A stretch of DNA of 64,000 nt from an uncultured Flavobacteriales bacterium (GCA_937901255.1 CALCHN010000068.1:1-64000), one strand, 5' to 3'. Shown: positions 46,258-54,305, counted from the first letter of the stretch. Notes: generated by a model not told the origin, from the sequence alone. A program made the numbers and translations.

Positions 46258-47202
46258 TCAATTTTCAATTATTGTGATTAAATTTTTGGAGTTAAATATT
46301 GAAACAGGAGATATTACCGTATCATTTAATGGAATATTGTTTCCATAACGTTTCTCAAGAATCTTTTTTACTTCTGGTGAAGTTAAATCAAAATCTTTCA
46401 TTTGTTCTAATTTACCTATTTCAATATTTAATACTTTTTTATAGATTTTCCAAACCAACTCTGAACAGTACATTTTTTCATCAGACCAATCAAAATGTAA
46501 GTCGTAGCTTTTATCTAAATACGTTTCTGCTTCTATTCTTAAATCAATAATTTCTGCTATAGAGATAAGACTATCGGCATTTATCACTCTTTTAACAACA
46601 TAATGCTTGTCTTTACCTTGATTAATCCATTGTTTTAAGGATGTTTTTTTTACCACATTTGATGCCTCAAAAACGTAATAATCTTCTTGATTCACATATA
46701 CAATACCTACATGACTATATTTTGAATTTGTAGCCTTTTGAACTGCAATACTTTGATTTGATTGGGATATTTGAAAGATAACATCACCACTCTTCAAAGG
46801 TTCATACTCTTTTAATTCTTTTTCTTTTTCAACATTATAAGTGGATAAATATTCATCCATTCGTTTTGAGGTAGTATAATTATTGTAAGCTATAAAAGAA
46901 AACAAAATACCAAATCCCAATATAACTAAAAGTATAACCTTCAATTTTGATTTAGAATTTAAAAAATAATTATTAATAGAACTAAAAATCAAGGTAAATA
47001 CTAACCAAAAGATTAAATAATATAGTATGATTAATATTGAAGAGGCTCCAGAAAAACCAATTACAAAAGGAATTAAGTGAAAAAAAAATGCAATCTCAAA
47101 AACACCACTATGCGGGGAAGATGCAAAATATCCAGTCAGGATTATAAATAATGCTGATAATACCCCTCCTTTAATACTTGGTTTATATTTTGTTATCCAC
47201 AT
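46258..47202 (-). CDS. YiiX/YebB-like papain-fold hydrolase with N-terminal membrane domain
   Basis: 314 aa. Residues ~10-105 contain three or four membrane helices. Residues ~135-300 are a permuted NlpC/P60-like domain: SGDVIFQISQSNQSIAVQKATNSKYSHVGIVY with His164, and MYCSELVWK with Cys246 as the likely nucleophile. The family includes predicted amidases acting on lipids or cell-wall peptides. It is the first gene of a three-gene operon. The membrane fusion is unlike the usual soluble exported YiiX. Confidence 0.8.
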   Translation of the reverse strand: MWITKYKPSIKGGVLSALFIILTGYFASSPHSGVFEIAFFFHLIPFVIGFSGASSILIILYYLIFWLVFTLIFSSINNYFLNSKSKLKVILLVILGFGILFSFIAYNNYTTSKRMDEYLSTYNVEKEKELKEYEPLKSGDVIFQISQSNQSIAVQKATNSKYSHVGIVYVNQEDYYVFEASNVVKKTSLKQWINQGKDKHYVVKRVINADSLISIAEIIDLRIEAETYLDKSYDLHFDWSDEKMYCSELVWKIYKKVLNIEIGKLEQMKDFDLTSPEVKKILEKRYGNNIPLNDTVISPVSIFNSKNLITIIEN

Positions 47203-47266
47203 TCTTCAAATATATAAAAAATACCGTTTAGAATGATAATTCTAATTGACTTTTGTATGTTGGGAA

Positions 47267-47296
47267 AAGTCCCCCTTTCGGGGGATTTAGGGGGCT
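47267..47296. repeat. 30-bp G/C-rich hairpin repeat, copy 2
   Basis: Exact reverse complement of 24701-24730. Its edge overlaps the sixA stop codon (minus strand TAG at 47295-47297). As with copy 1, the element sits at the 3' end of a gene. Confidence 0.85.
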
Positions 47297-47789
47297 ACTC
47301 TAACATTTTAGGATAAATATACCATTTTGTAGTACCTAAACCTCTAACAATTTCTTTCCAAGAGCTAATTTCTAACGCAATACAAACTACAGCACAGGTT
47401 GGCATCGCTTCCATAAAATTTTCGGTAAGGTAATCGGCAAACTCAGAAATACCATAATTGTGACTAACCAAAGCAACACTTTCTAGTTCATCTGGCAAAT
47501 CTTCTAAAATACGTATAAAGTTTTCTCTAGTAGGATGATATAATTTTGAATTGAATTCTACATTTTTAAAGTTGTAGTCAATATGTTCACACAATAATTG
47601 TATGGTAGCTGTTGTACGTACCGATGTGCTAGCTATTATTTTTTCGGGATTAAAACCTAATTGGTTTAATTTCTGTCCAATTTTTTTAGTGTCGTTCATT
47701 CCCCTTTTGTTTAAGGGTCTTTCAAAATCTGATAGTCGGTGGTTTTCCCAACTCGACTTGGCATGTCTTATTAAATAAATGGTTTTCAT
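47295..47789 (-). CDS. sixA: SixA-like phosphohistidine phosphatase
   Basis: 164 aa histidine phosphatase. The RHG-type motif is LIRHAKSSW (Arg8-His9) and the second His is in LVSHNYGISEF. SixA enzymes remove phosphate from histidine kinases or phosphotransfer proteins. Length and layout fit SixA more than phosphoglycerate mutase. Its last codons run into the G/C-rich repeat. Confidence 0.88.
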   Translation of the reverse strand: MKTIYLIRHAKSSWENHRLSDFERPLNKRGMNDTKKIGQKLNQLGFNPEKIIASTSVRTTATIQLLCEHIDYNFKNVEFNSKLYHPTRENFIRILEDLPDELESVALVSHNYGISEFADYLTENFMEAMPTCAVVCIALEISSWKEIVRGLGTTKWYIYPKMLE

Positions 47790-47857
47790 GTGTTGTTTCT
47801 ATTCAAGGTCGTTTTATGTTAAAATCTTCGATGAACTGTTGAGTTTTGTCGATTAAA

Positions 47858-47888
47858 TTTGTTTATATCGATAAATTTACTATTTTTG
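47858..47888 (+). promoter_or_regulatory. Consensus Bacteroidota promoter of the 49-aa gene
   Basis: TTTG at 47858-47861 followed after 19 bases by TATTTTTG at 47881-47888. Both elements and the spacing match the Bacteroidota consensus (TTTG, 19-21 bases, TAnnTTTG). It is the best promoter match in the window. Confidence 0.75.
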
Positions 47889-47914
47889 TAGATGAAAATC
47901 AAATTTTAGTCGAT

Positions 47915-48064
47915 ATGTTTATAGCGATATTCTTCTTTTCACTTTTACTATTGGTTTTAGCCTTAAGGTTCTTAGATGGAGTATCAACAACATCTCATGA
48001 AACTAGTAAAACTAAAAAATCAAGCAAAATATTTGATTTATCAGGAAATAATTATTCTTTGTAA
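47915..48064 (+). CDS. Small membrane protein (49 aa)
   Basis: Begins MFIAIFFFSLLLLVLALRFL, a single membrane helix, then a short polar tail to GNNYSL. A consensus promoter lies 27 bases upstream and a strong intrinsic terminator follows 22 bases after the stop, so the locus forms a complete transcription unit. The frame extends further upstream, but that part precedes the predicted start of transcription. No homologue is recognised. A noncoding RNA from the same unit is the alternative. Confidence 0.6.
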   Translation: MFIAIFFFSLLLLVLALRFLDGVSTTSHETSKTKKSSKIFDLSGNNYSL

Positions 48065-48085
48065 AAATCCCAATTTTTATATTTG

Positions 48086-48123
48086 AAAACAGCCGTTAAT
48101 CTTTTTTAACGGCTGTTTTTTTA
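48086..48123 (+). terminator. Strong intrinsic terminator
   Basis: Arms AAAACAGCCGTTAA and TTAACGGCTGTTTT with a 6-base loop, followed by more T. It closes the 49-aa gene and may also stop the converging S4/truC operon. Confidence 0.9.
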
Positions 48124-48167
48124 TTCTTTTTAGAGTAACTCTATTAATATTAGAAGCTTACAAACTG

Positions 48168-48533
48168 TTACGATCCTAACTTATCCAAATCCCTACGCAC
48201 TTTCTTAGTGGGGCGACCTTTAATTCCTAGTATTTTATTTTGGTGTTGTTGCTGTAGAATTTCTTCTAATAGTTGTAAATCTTCAAGTTTGGTAGTTTCC
48301 AATAGGTATTGACTCACTAATTTTGCTCCAATACGTGATTTAGGAATATCCAATATTTTAAAACTTCTCCAAATAGGAATTACTTTAATACTAATAATAT
48401 CGCCAGCAACAATCATTTTACTTGGTTTTACAAATTCACCGTTAAGCTTAACCTTTTCAGCATCACAAGCTTTTGTGGCTAATGTTCTGGTTTTAAATAA
48501 ACGTACCACCCAACTGTATTTGTCTATTCTCAT
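48168..48533 (-). CDS. S4-domain RNA-binding protein (Hsp15-like)
   Basis: 121 aa. The N-terminal S4 domain (MRIDKYSWVVRLFKTRTLATKACDAEKVKLNGEFVKPSKMI) is followed by a basic tail (GRPTKKVRRDLDKL). This fits the Hsp15/HslR family, which binds stalled 50S-peptidyl-tRNA. Start chosen at 48533, where ATGA overlaps the truC stop. It is translationally coupled to truC, also an RNA-acting enzyme. Confidence 0.9.
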   Translation of the reverse strand: MRIDKYSWVVRLFKTRTLATKACDAEKVKLNGEFVKPSKMIVAGDIISIKVIPIWRSFKILDIPKSRIGAKLVSQYLLETTKLEDLQLLEEILQQQHQNKILGIKGRPTKKVRRDLDKLGS

Positions 48534-49252
48534 GGTTGTTGCCACTTAAATTCGTTAAACATTCTTAACCAATCTTCAGGAAAATCAGCAGTAAAAATCA
48601 TTTTTTGGTAGGAGAGGGGGTGTTCAAATTCAATCTGGCGGGCATGTAAAAACAAATACTGGCAGTTAAATTTCGTTTCGTACATACGGTTATGAAATCG
48701 ATCTCCATATTTATAATCGCCAACTATGGGATGGTTGATTTTGTTTAAATGTTTACGCAATTGGTGCATACGTCCAGTTTTAGGGAGCAACTCCATTAAA
48801 CTATAACGCGATTTTTCATAAGGATGAACAGGAATATCTAGCTCAATGTTATTAATGGTGTTATAGTTCGTTAAGGCATCTTTATAAACACCAGTATCAT
48901 CATTTTTTACTGGAGAATCAATTTTACCAGTGGCTGGAGAAAAACCTCTGACAATAGCGTAGTAAGTTTTTTGTATAGTGTTGTTGGTAAATAAAGCTTG
49001 AAATTGAACTACAAAGGATTTATCTTTTAACAACAGCAAAATTCCTGAAGTTTTTCTATCCAAACGATGTACAGGAAAAAGTGGAAAGCCTAATTGTTGC
49101 TGTAAGGTTTCCAGCAAAGTAATTTCGGTAATGTTTCTGGCGTAGTGCGATTGATGAATAAGAAAATTATTGGGTTTGTTTACAACCACCAATAAATTAT
49201 CTTCATATATAATTTCTATTGCATTTATAGTTGGTTGAGTGGAAGTGTTCAT
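48530..49252 (-). CDS. truC: tRNA pseudouridine synthase C-like (TruC)
   Basis: 240 aa RluA-family enzyme. The catalytic Asp is in VHRLDRKTSG. The SRYSLMELLPKTGRMHQLRKHLNKINHPIVGDYKYGD block and the N-terminal IIYEDNLLVVVNKPNNFLIHQS match TruC, which modifies U65 of tRNA. The frame extends four codons upstream to a TTG; I use the ATG at 49252. Confidence 0.88.
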   Translation of the reverse strand: MNTSTQPTINAIEIIYEDNLLVVVNKPNNFLIHQSHYARNITEITLLETLQQQLGFPLFPVHRLDRKTSGILLLLKDKSFVVQFQALFTNNTIQKTYYAIVRGFSPATGKIDSPVKNDDTGVYKDALTNYNTINNIELDIPVHPYEKSRYSLMELLPKTGRMHQLRKHLNKINHPIVGDYKYGDRFHNRMYETKFNCQYLFLHARQIEFEHPLSYQKMIFTADFPEDWLRMFNEFKWQQP

Positions 49253-49422
49253 AATACCTTGCAAGATACAATTAATAAAAAATATACCTACATAACTTAA
49301 AGAAATTTATATAAGCTAATGCTAACTTCGCTATTAAAATTAAATAATTTACTCCGTACAATGTAACTTTTTTCATTTTCGTTACACTTACTATACAGAA
49401 CACACCTTTTAACGTGTTATTG

Positions 49423-49950
49423 ATGATTAAAAATAAAGAACAGCAAGAATTTCTAATACTCTACAAACCAATTCATGATAGGTTTGAACGCTTCTGCAGG
49501 GCAAGGGTTTTTGGAAATATGGAATATCAGGATTTAATGAATGATACTTTAGTTGTTGCTTTTAAAAAGTTTAATACACTTAAAAATAAAAAAGCTTTTT
49601 TATCATTTTTAATAGGTATAAGTGTTCGTTTATTAGCTAATCATCACAAAAAAATAAAAGAAGATTTAATAGTTGAATCTAGTTATGACCATCATCAAGA
49701 TGTAAATGCCAATACTGAAAGAGATGCTGAAATCTATTTTCTATACAAAGCATTAACGTTGCTTCCTGACGAACAAAGAGAATGTTTGGTGCTTTTTGAG
49801 ATTACAGGCTTCTCCATTAAGGAAATTATGGAAATTCAAAACTCCTCCGAATCGGCAGTAAAACAACGTTTAAAAAGAGGACGAACCAAGTTATTAGAGA
49901 TATTGACTTTTGAATCAAAATACCAAACTAAGGAGGATAGTCATGAATAA
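49423..49950 (+). CDS. ECF-type RNA polymerase sigma factor
   Basis: 175 aa. Region 2 at ~15-80 (DRFERFCRARVFGNMEYQDLMNDTLVVAFKKFN) and region 4 at ~110-160 (LLPDEQRECLVLFEITGFSIKEIMEIQNSSESAVKQRLKRGRTKL). GTG at 49414 is an alternative start. The stop overlaps the start of the next gene by 8 bases, so the two are coupled. It would be held by the membrane protein next to it, as is usual for ECF factors. Confidence 0.9.
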   Translation: MIKNKEQQEFLILYKPIHDRFERFCRARVFGNMEYQDLMNDTLVVAFKKFNTLKNKKAFLSFLIGISVRLLANHHKKIKEDLIVESSYDHHQDVNANTERDAEIYFLYKALTLLPDEQRECLVLFEITGFSIKEIMEIQNSSESAVKQRLKRGRTKLLEILTFESKYQTKEDSHE

Positions 49951-52003
49951 TGATACTAATAAAATGTTGAATGATTTATTCAACAAAGCTAAAAATGAAC
50001 CTTCAAAAGTATCTTTTGAAGCAACTAAGGAGCGATTTATAACCTCTGTTAGCAGTAAAAATAATGCAACAAAAGCTAACAATTTTGCTCAATTTTTTAA
50101 CCTTAAATTAATTATTATGATAGCATCAATAATAACAACTATTACATTGGTATTAGTTTTAAAACCAACAACTTCAACAAAAACGACAGATAAGGAGAAT
50201 ACCATCAATACATCAACTGTAGAAACAACAGTAGAGAATGAAAAACAGGTTTTACAAGAGCAGCAACGAGTGATAACGGAATATTTACAAAAAGTAGATA
50301 GGTTAACTCCTAAAAACATTACCTTAAATCAAGAAAAAGTTCTACTTATTCCGAAAGATAGCCTAAAAAAATACCAAAAAGCATTAGTAGCATCGGCTCG
50401 TATTTCTGAAATATTAGATACTGCTTATCGATTTCCGAATTTAACACCTGATGAAATTGCTGCTAACAACAAACAAAAAGCAAAAATGGTAAAACAGCTT
50501 ATTAAATTAGATAAGAAACAATATGCATTTATTCCTTCAGGTACGTTTAAAATAGAAAATAAAAATTGGTCGGTACAGGCATTTTATATGCAAACTACTG
50601 AAGTTACCAATTTAGAATACCGAACTTTTTTATTTGATTTGTTAATTCAAAATAGAAAAGAGGAATTTTTAAAAGCAAAACCTGATCAATCCATGTGGGT
50701 AAAAGAATATCCAAATGCTTTTAATAAACCAATGCAAGATAATTATTTTTCACACTCAGCATACAATGATTATCCTGTTGTTGCTATAAGTAGGGAAGGA
50801 GCGGAGATGTATTGTAAGTGGTTAAGCGAAGTGGTAAACAAACAAAATACTGAACCTATTAATGATGTTCGATTACCAAGTAATTACGAATGGATGTATG
50901 CAGCTTCTAGCGGAGGAAAATTTTTGCCTTATCCGTGGGGAGGACCTTATGTAAGAAACTCAAATGGAAATTTCTTAGCTAATTTTTATCCGATGAAAGA
51001 TAATTATATTGCTGATGGTGCATTTCATACAACTAAGGTACAATCATACAATCCTAATGATTTTGGTTTGTACTGCATGAGTGGCAATGTGGCTGAAATG
51101 GTGTATTACGAAGATGAAAATAATTTACCGGGAACAAGAGGTGGAAGTTGGTCGAGCATAGGACAAGAGCTTCAAATAACTGAAGGAAATGACCGATTTA
51201 AAGGCAGTACAAAACCTTCTGTAAATATTGGTTTTAGACCCGTTATAACTTTTTTAAGAAAAGCAAAAGCACAAATAAATCCTCCAGGAACAGTTAAAAT
51301 AAAAGACAATATTTACATAGATGAAACTGAAATAACCAACTTTAATTGGCGAGAATATGTGATGTGGTTGGAGAAAAAACACGGAAAAAACGCTATCGAA
51401 TACAAAAATGCGTTGCCCGACACTTTAGTTTGGAAAGAAAAAGAAACATTTAATGAACCTTATGCTCAATATTACTATAGTCATCCTGCGTATAATGACT
51501 ATCCTGTAGTTGGAATAAGTTACGAACAAGCCATGCAATATTGCAAATGGCGTACAGAACGTGTACTAGAATTGTTTAAAACAAAGATGTTGACCGATAA
51601 AAAGAATGTGTATCCAATCAACTTAGAATACAGATTGCCAACAAAAGAAGAATGGGAAGTAGCAGCTAAAATTGGTTATTCCGAGAAAACACAACAACAA
51701 CTGAATACTAAATACAAAGGACAAATTCTAGCTAATTTGAAAAGGAATAATGAAGATAATGTGGTAGTAGCTGGAAATATTGCTGACAATGCAGATATAA
51801 CAGCTCAGGTTAAATCGTATTGGCCAAATGCCGTAGGATGTTATAATTTAATTGGAAATGTAGCCGAAATGATTAACCAACAAGGATTAGCTAAAGGTGG
51901 TTCATGGATTAATAATCCAAATGAAATATTTATTGAAAAGGAAATAACTTATACCAAACCAACAGCATGGTTAGGTTTTAGATGTGTTGCCGAAATTAAA
52001 TAG
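49943..52003 (+). CDS. Membrane protein with anti-sigma-like N-terminus and two FGE-like (SUMF1-type) domains
   Basis: 686 aa, ATG preceded by a clear Shine-Dalgarno (AGGAGG at 49931-49936), which is rare here and decides the start. Residues 1-52 are a cytosolic helical region, one membrane helix follows (~53-73), and two FGE-sulfatase-type domains lie outside (~193-439 and ~452-686). Each has the DYPVV-S-E/R-A-YCKW, RLPSxYEW/RLPTKEEW, GNVAEM, and RGGSW/KGGSW blocks. Neither has the RCHNSYC-like catalytic cysteine pair, so formylglycine synthesis is unlikely; GldK/GldJ-like binding roles are more plausible. Position after the ECF gene suggests a fused anti-sigma sensor. Confidence 0.85.
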   Translation: MNNDTNKMLNDLFNKAKNEPSKVSFEATKERFITSVSSKNNATKANNFAQFFNLKLIIMIASIITTITLVLVLKPTTSTKTTDKENTINTSTVETTVENEKQVLQEQQRVITEYLQKVDRLTPKNITLNQEKVLLIPKDSLKKYQKALVASARISEILDTAYRFPNLTPDEIAANNKQKAKMVKQLIKLDKKQYAFIPSGTFKIENKNWSVQAFYMQTTEVTNLEYRTFLFDLLIQNRKEEFLKAKPDQSMWVKEYPNAFNKPMQDNYFSHSAYNDYPVVAISREGAEMYCKWLSEVVNKQNTEPINDVRLPSNYEWMYAASSGGKFLPYPWGGPYVRNSNGNFLANFYPMKDNYIADGAFHTTKVQSYNPNDFGLYCMSGNVAEMVYYEDENNLPGTRGGSWSSIGQELQITEGNDRFKGSTKPSVNIGFRPVITFLRKAKAQINPPGTVKIKDNIYIDETEITNFNWREYVMWLEKKHGKNAIEYKNALPDTLVWKEKETFNEPYAQYYYSHPAYNDYPVVGISYEQAMQYCKWRTERVLELFKTKMLTDKKNVYPINLEYRLPTKEEWEVAAKIGYSEKTQQQLNTKYKGQILANLKRNNEDNVVVAGNIADNADITAQVKSYWPNAVGCYNLIGNVAEMINQQGLAKGGSWINNPNEIFIEKEITYTKPTAWLGFRCVAEIK

Positions 52004-52024
52004 TAAGAGTTAATTCTTTATATT

Positions 52025-52064
52025 AAGCCCCTTGATTCTTTATTGAAGATAGGGGCTTTTTATT
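52025..52064 (+). terminator. Intrinsic terminator of the ECF operon
   Basis: AAGCCCCT at 52025-52032 pairs with AGGGGCTT at 52051-52058, followed by a T-rich run. The loop is long, with a partial inner stem (TTC/GAA). Confidence 0.75.
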
Positions 52065-52076
52065 TTATTATATAAC

Positions 52077-52171
52077 GAGTTTAGAAAACTCTATTTAACA
52101 TAATATAAATTATAAGACAAAACGATAGTGTTTATTTATTGGTGTATTTAATTCGTTTTGTCAATTATAAT
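52077..52171. repeat. Left flanking repeat of the restriction island
   Basis: Short dyad GAGTTT-AGA-AAACTC at 52077-52091, then a ~77-bp repeat at 52095-52171 that is clearly similar, in the same orientation, to 61788-61865. Both begin TTAACATAA, carry GACAAAACG, and end in TTTGTCAAxTATAAT. In this copy ACAAAACGA and TCGTTTTGT form inverted arms. Confidence 0.65.
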
Positions 52172-52947
52172 GAATATTATGTCTCCACTTCGTTTCGCCC
52201 TAGCGGGTAAATAGAACACACAAGCCAACGCTTCTTAAATTCTCGTATTCAAGATAATTCTCCGTAAATTTAAAAATATTCGATTCTAATGAAGTTTAGT
52301 TTTTTATAAGGTTATCGTTTTGTCCTTATAATTAGCCATTATATTAAATAGCCGCACATGCCTTTCTTTTTTAAAAAATTTATTCTTTTGCCCTCGCTCA
52401 AAAAAATTATGTGGTAGTTCACTTGCATACAAAAAATGCGTTTGCCTTAATAAGGCTTCATTTCGCATTTTTCTATGCTGCGTTCACTGGATTGGTTTGA
52501 TTTATTCTTTTTTCTTGATAAAAAAGAACCAAAAAATCAAGAAAGAAATATGCTATCTACGCTCTCTGTATAAATGCTAAAACAATACAAAAGTAATTGT
52601 TTGCTACGCAACAAAAGGACAAGCCCCTTTTGTTTGTTTTTACGCATTTATCCATTCACGCCAAACGCTTGCCCGCATTTCTTTCCTGCCAACACGCCTT
52701 TCTATTTAACATAATTCTATGTTTTAATAATTATTAGCTTGATGATTTTAGTTTTCTACACACAAGTTGCAGCAAAGTTATGGTTATTGGTTCGGGAAAT
52801 TGCAAGGATAAAATGTAGTAAAGCTATTTAGCCATACGCTTTGCTACCGCACCGTAAACCGCTTTACTCCTTGCATTTGCCTCACTCAAAACCATTATGA
52901 ACGCCTAACTTGGCGTATTGCCAAGGGTTCATTTAAATTTTTTAATT
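52172..52947. other. Hairpin-rich noncoding region at the left of the island
   Basis: About 780 bases without a credible gene, denser in G/C than neighbouring spacers. Dyads: TTATAAGG / CCTTATAA at 52304-52331; AAAAATGCG / CGCATTTTT at 52432-52472 enclosing GCCTTAATAAGGC; TTTCTTGAT / ATCAAGAAA at 52511-52544; ACAAAAGG / CCTTTTGT at 52611-52633; and a leader hairpin ATGAAC...CTTGGC / GCCAAG...GTTCAT at 52897-52932. They could be old mobile-element debris, repeats or structured RNA. Confidence 0.5.
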
Positions 52948-53127
52948 ATGTTTTGGTTTTTTAATCTTAGGCTTAAGTTAGGTAAGTTTTACAATGGTTG
53001 GTTCTATATTGCTTGCCAGCCTAAAAAATTCGGGTTTGGTTTTTATCACAAAGATAATTACGGGTTTCCTAATAGTTATATTAGTTTCCTTTGGTTCGAG
53101 TGTGGTTTTTCTAAAGTCCCTTTTTAG
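52948..53127 (+). CDS. Small aromatic-rich protein (59 aa)
   Basis: MFWFFNLRLKLGKFYNGWFYIACQPKKFGFGFYHKDNYG..., rich in Phe, Trp and Tyr. A hairpin leader (52897-52932) ends 15 bases before the ATG, and an intrinsic terminator overlaps its stop codon, so this is probably a real short gene. An upstream in-frame start (52918) is possible but lies within the hairpin. No family recognised. Confidence 0.5.
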   Translation: MFWFFNLRLKLGKFYNGWFYIACQPKKFGFGFYHKDNYGFPNSYISFLWFECGFSKVPF

Positions 53128-53139
53128 GGGCTTTTTTTT
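53114..53139 (+). terminator. Intrinsic terminator of the 59-aa gene
   Basis: AAGTCCC-TTTTTA-GGGGCTT followed by 8 T. It overlaps the stop codon at 53125-53127. Confidence 0.75.
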
Positions 53140-53148
53140 GTTCAAAAA

Positions 53149-53586
53149 CTAGATTAGGTTTTTTACCTGATATGTTAAAGCAAACTTGCTCAACTCTGGA
53201 ATTGCCTTAGTAAATACTTTGATTTCCCAATTAGACATGTGTTTGAAGCGTTCGCCCTGGTCGTTATCGATAAATATGTAATCATCGGGCTTTGCTAGTT
53301 GTGTTGATGGTATTAAATACAATACCGGTTCAATATCTTTCATAAACAGCACCAACGCCACCCAAAGGTTGTCTTTTGGTTCTCCTAAAACGGTTTTTGT
53401 GATTTTAACGCTTCTTTCTGTTTCTAAATTGATGGGCTGCAAATACAATTCATGATAATTACCTGATTTGGTTTTGACAATAAAATCTACTCCCTCTCTC
53501 CCACTCTCATTTTGGAAAACATCTAACCTAGCTCGCATTAATTCAAGCTTGGTAAAGTGTTGGGCGTATTTGTAGAGTTTATTCAT
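53149..53586 (-). CDS. Degenerate nuclease-fold-like protein, last gene of the island operon
   Basis: 145 aa. The pattern EGVDFIVKTKSGNYHELYLQPI resembles the Asp ... (D/E)xK core of PD-(D/E)XK proteins, but the third position is Gln (ELYLQ) where Lys would be expected, so catalysis is doubtful. The following LWVALVLFMKDIEPVLYLIPSTQL fits the fold's later strands. Its start overlaps the membrane-protein gene by 8 bases. A role as DNA-end or RNA binding partner is possible; it is inference. Confidence 0.6.
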   Translation of the reverse strand: MNKLYKYAQHFTKLELMRARLDVFQNESGREGVDFIVKTKSGNYHELYLQPINLETERSVKITKTVLGEPKDNLWVALVLFMKDIEPVLYLIPSTQLAKPDDYIFIDNDQGERFKHMSNWEIKVFTKAIPELSKFALTYQVKNLI

Positions 53587-54193
53587 CTTTTATTATTGGT
53601 AATTTTTTAGTTCTGGCTATTTCTTTTAAATAACTTGGGTGTACATTCTCAATGTATTCTAACAAATTTATTTCAAAGTTTAATTTATTTTCTATCTCCC
53701 AATGAACACTCCATTTGGTTTCTAATCTTTTTACAATTTGCTTTCTCAATTCTTCAAAAGCCAATTTTAAACTTGTATATCTTTCTGAAAGCATAAATAA
53801 AAAAACTAAAATAGAGATTACGAATGCTTGGTTCCACAAAACAAATACTTCTATTGTATAAGGAACTTTACAGAATATATAAATTAAAATATTAATAACG
53901 ATAATTAGACCAACAATCACGATTCTTGATCTATTAATAATTTTATTAATTCTGCCATCTAATTCCTTCCGTTTGTTCTCAAAATATTTTAGTTTTTCCT
54001 TTCGTTCACTTATATATTTTTCAAAATTCTTATTAAGTTTTTCAAAATCAATTTCATCATATTCTTCTTTAACTTTCTCTGATTTGAAGAACCATTCCCA
54101 CTTTGGAATATTTCCAATAAGTAAAAAAAACAGCAGTATTAAAGCAACTACTATTATTACAATTTTAAAAATGTTATTTTTATTATCAGACAT
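53579..54193 (-). CDS. Membrane protein with coiled coil in the island operon
   Basis: 204 aa. Hydrophobic helices at ~8-27, then a charged coiled coil at ~45-85 (LNKNFEKYISERKEKLKYFENKRKELDGR), then two helices at ~90-110 and ~118-136, and a C-terminal soluble helical part. Not recognised. It lies 10 bases after a 33-aa ORF that is itself coupled to hsdM, and overlaps the next gene by 8 bases. The helix-coil-helix layout resembles membrane effectors of defence systems, but that is only a guess. Confidence 0.6.
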   Translation of the reverse strand: MSDNKNNIFKIVIIVVALILLFFLLIGNIPKWEWFFKSEKVKEEYDEIDFEKLNKNFEKYISERKEKLKYFENKRKELDGRINKIINRSRIVIVGLIIVINILIYIFCKVPYTIEVFVLWNQAFVISILVFLFMLSERYTSLKLAFEELRKQIVKRLETKWSVHWEIENKLNFEINLLEYIENVHPSYLKEIARTKKLPIIKDE

Positions 54194-54203
54194 TGTTTTG
54201 TTT

Positions 54204-54305
54204 TTACCCCCAATGTTCTTTTACATACTTCATTGTTTCTCTTGGTGTAAGTGCTTTTGCACTTGCATTTCTTCGAATATAAAATTCTTCCTCTTTTCTA
54301 ATCAA
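54204..54305 (-). CDS. Candidate 33-aa protein between hsdM and the membrane-protein gene
   Basis: TTG start overlaps the hsdM stop by 4 bases (TTGA) and the stop is 10 bases before the next ATG. The product is MIRKEEEFYIRRNASAKALT followed by PRETMKYVKEHWG. It is basic/helical. Tight packing and a non-random composition argue that it is translated; no homologue is recognised, and it is short enough to be overlooked. A gap-filling coincidence cannot be ruled out. Confidence 0.45.
   Translation of the reverse strand: MIRKEEEFYIRRNASAKALTPRETMKYVKEHWG

Noticed and set aside
52172..52947. Possible tRNA or rRNA fragment in the island's left flank
   Set aside because: No T-loop consensus, no cloverleaf and no rRNA-like conserved blocks were found by eye.
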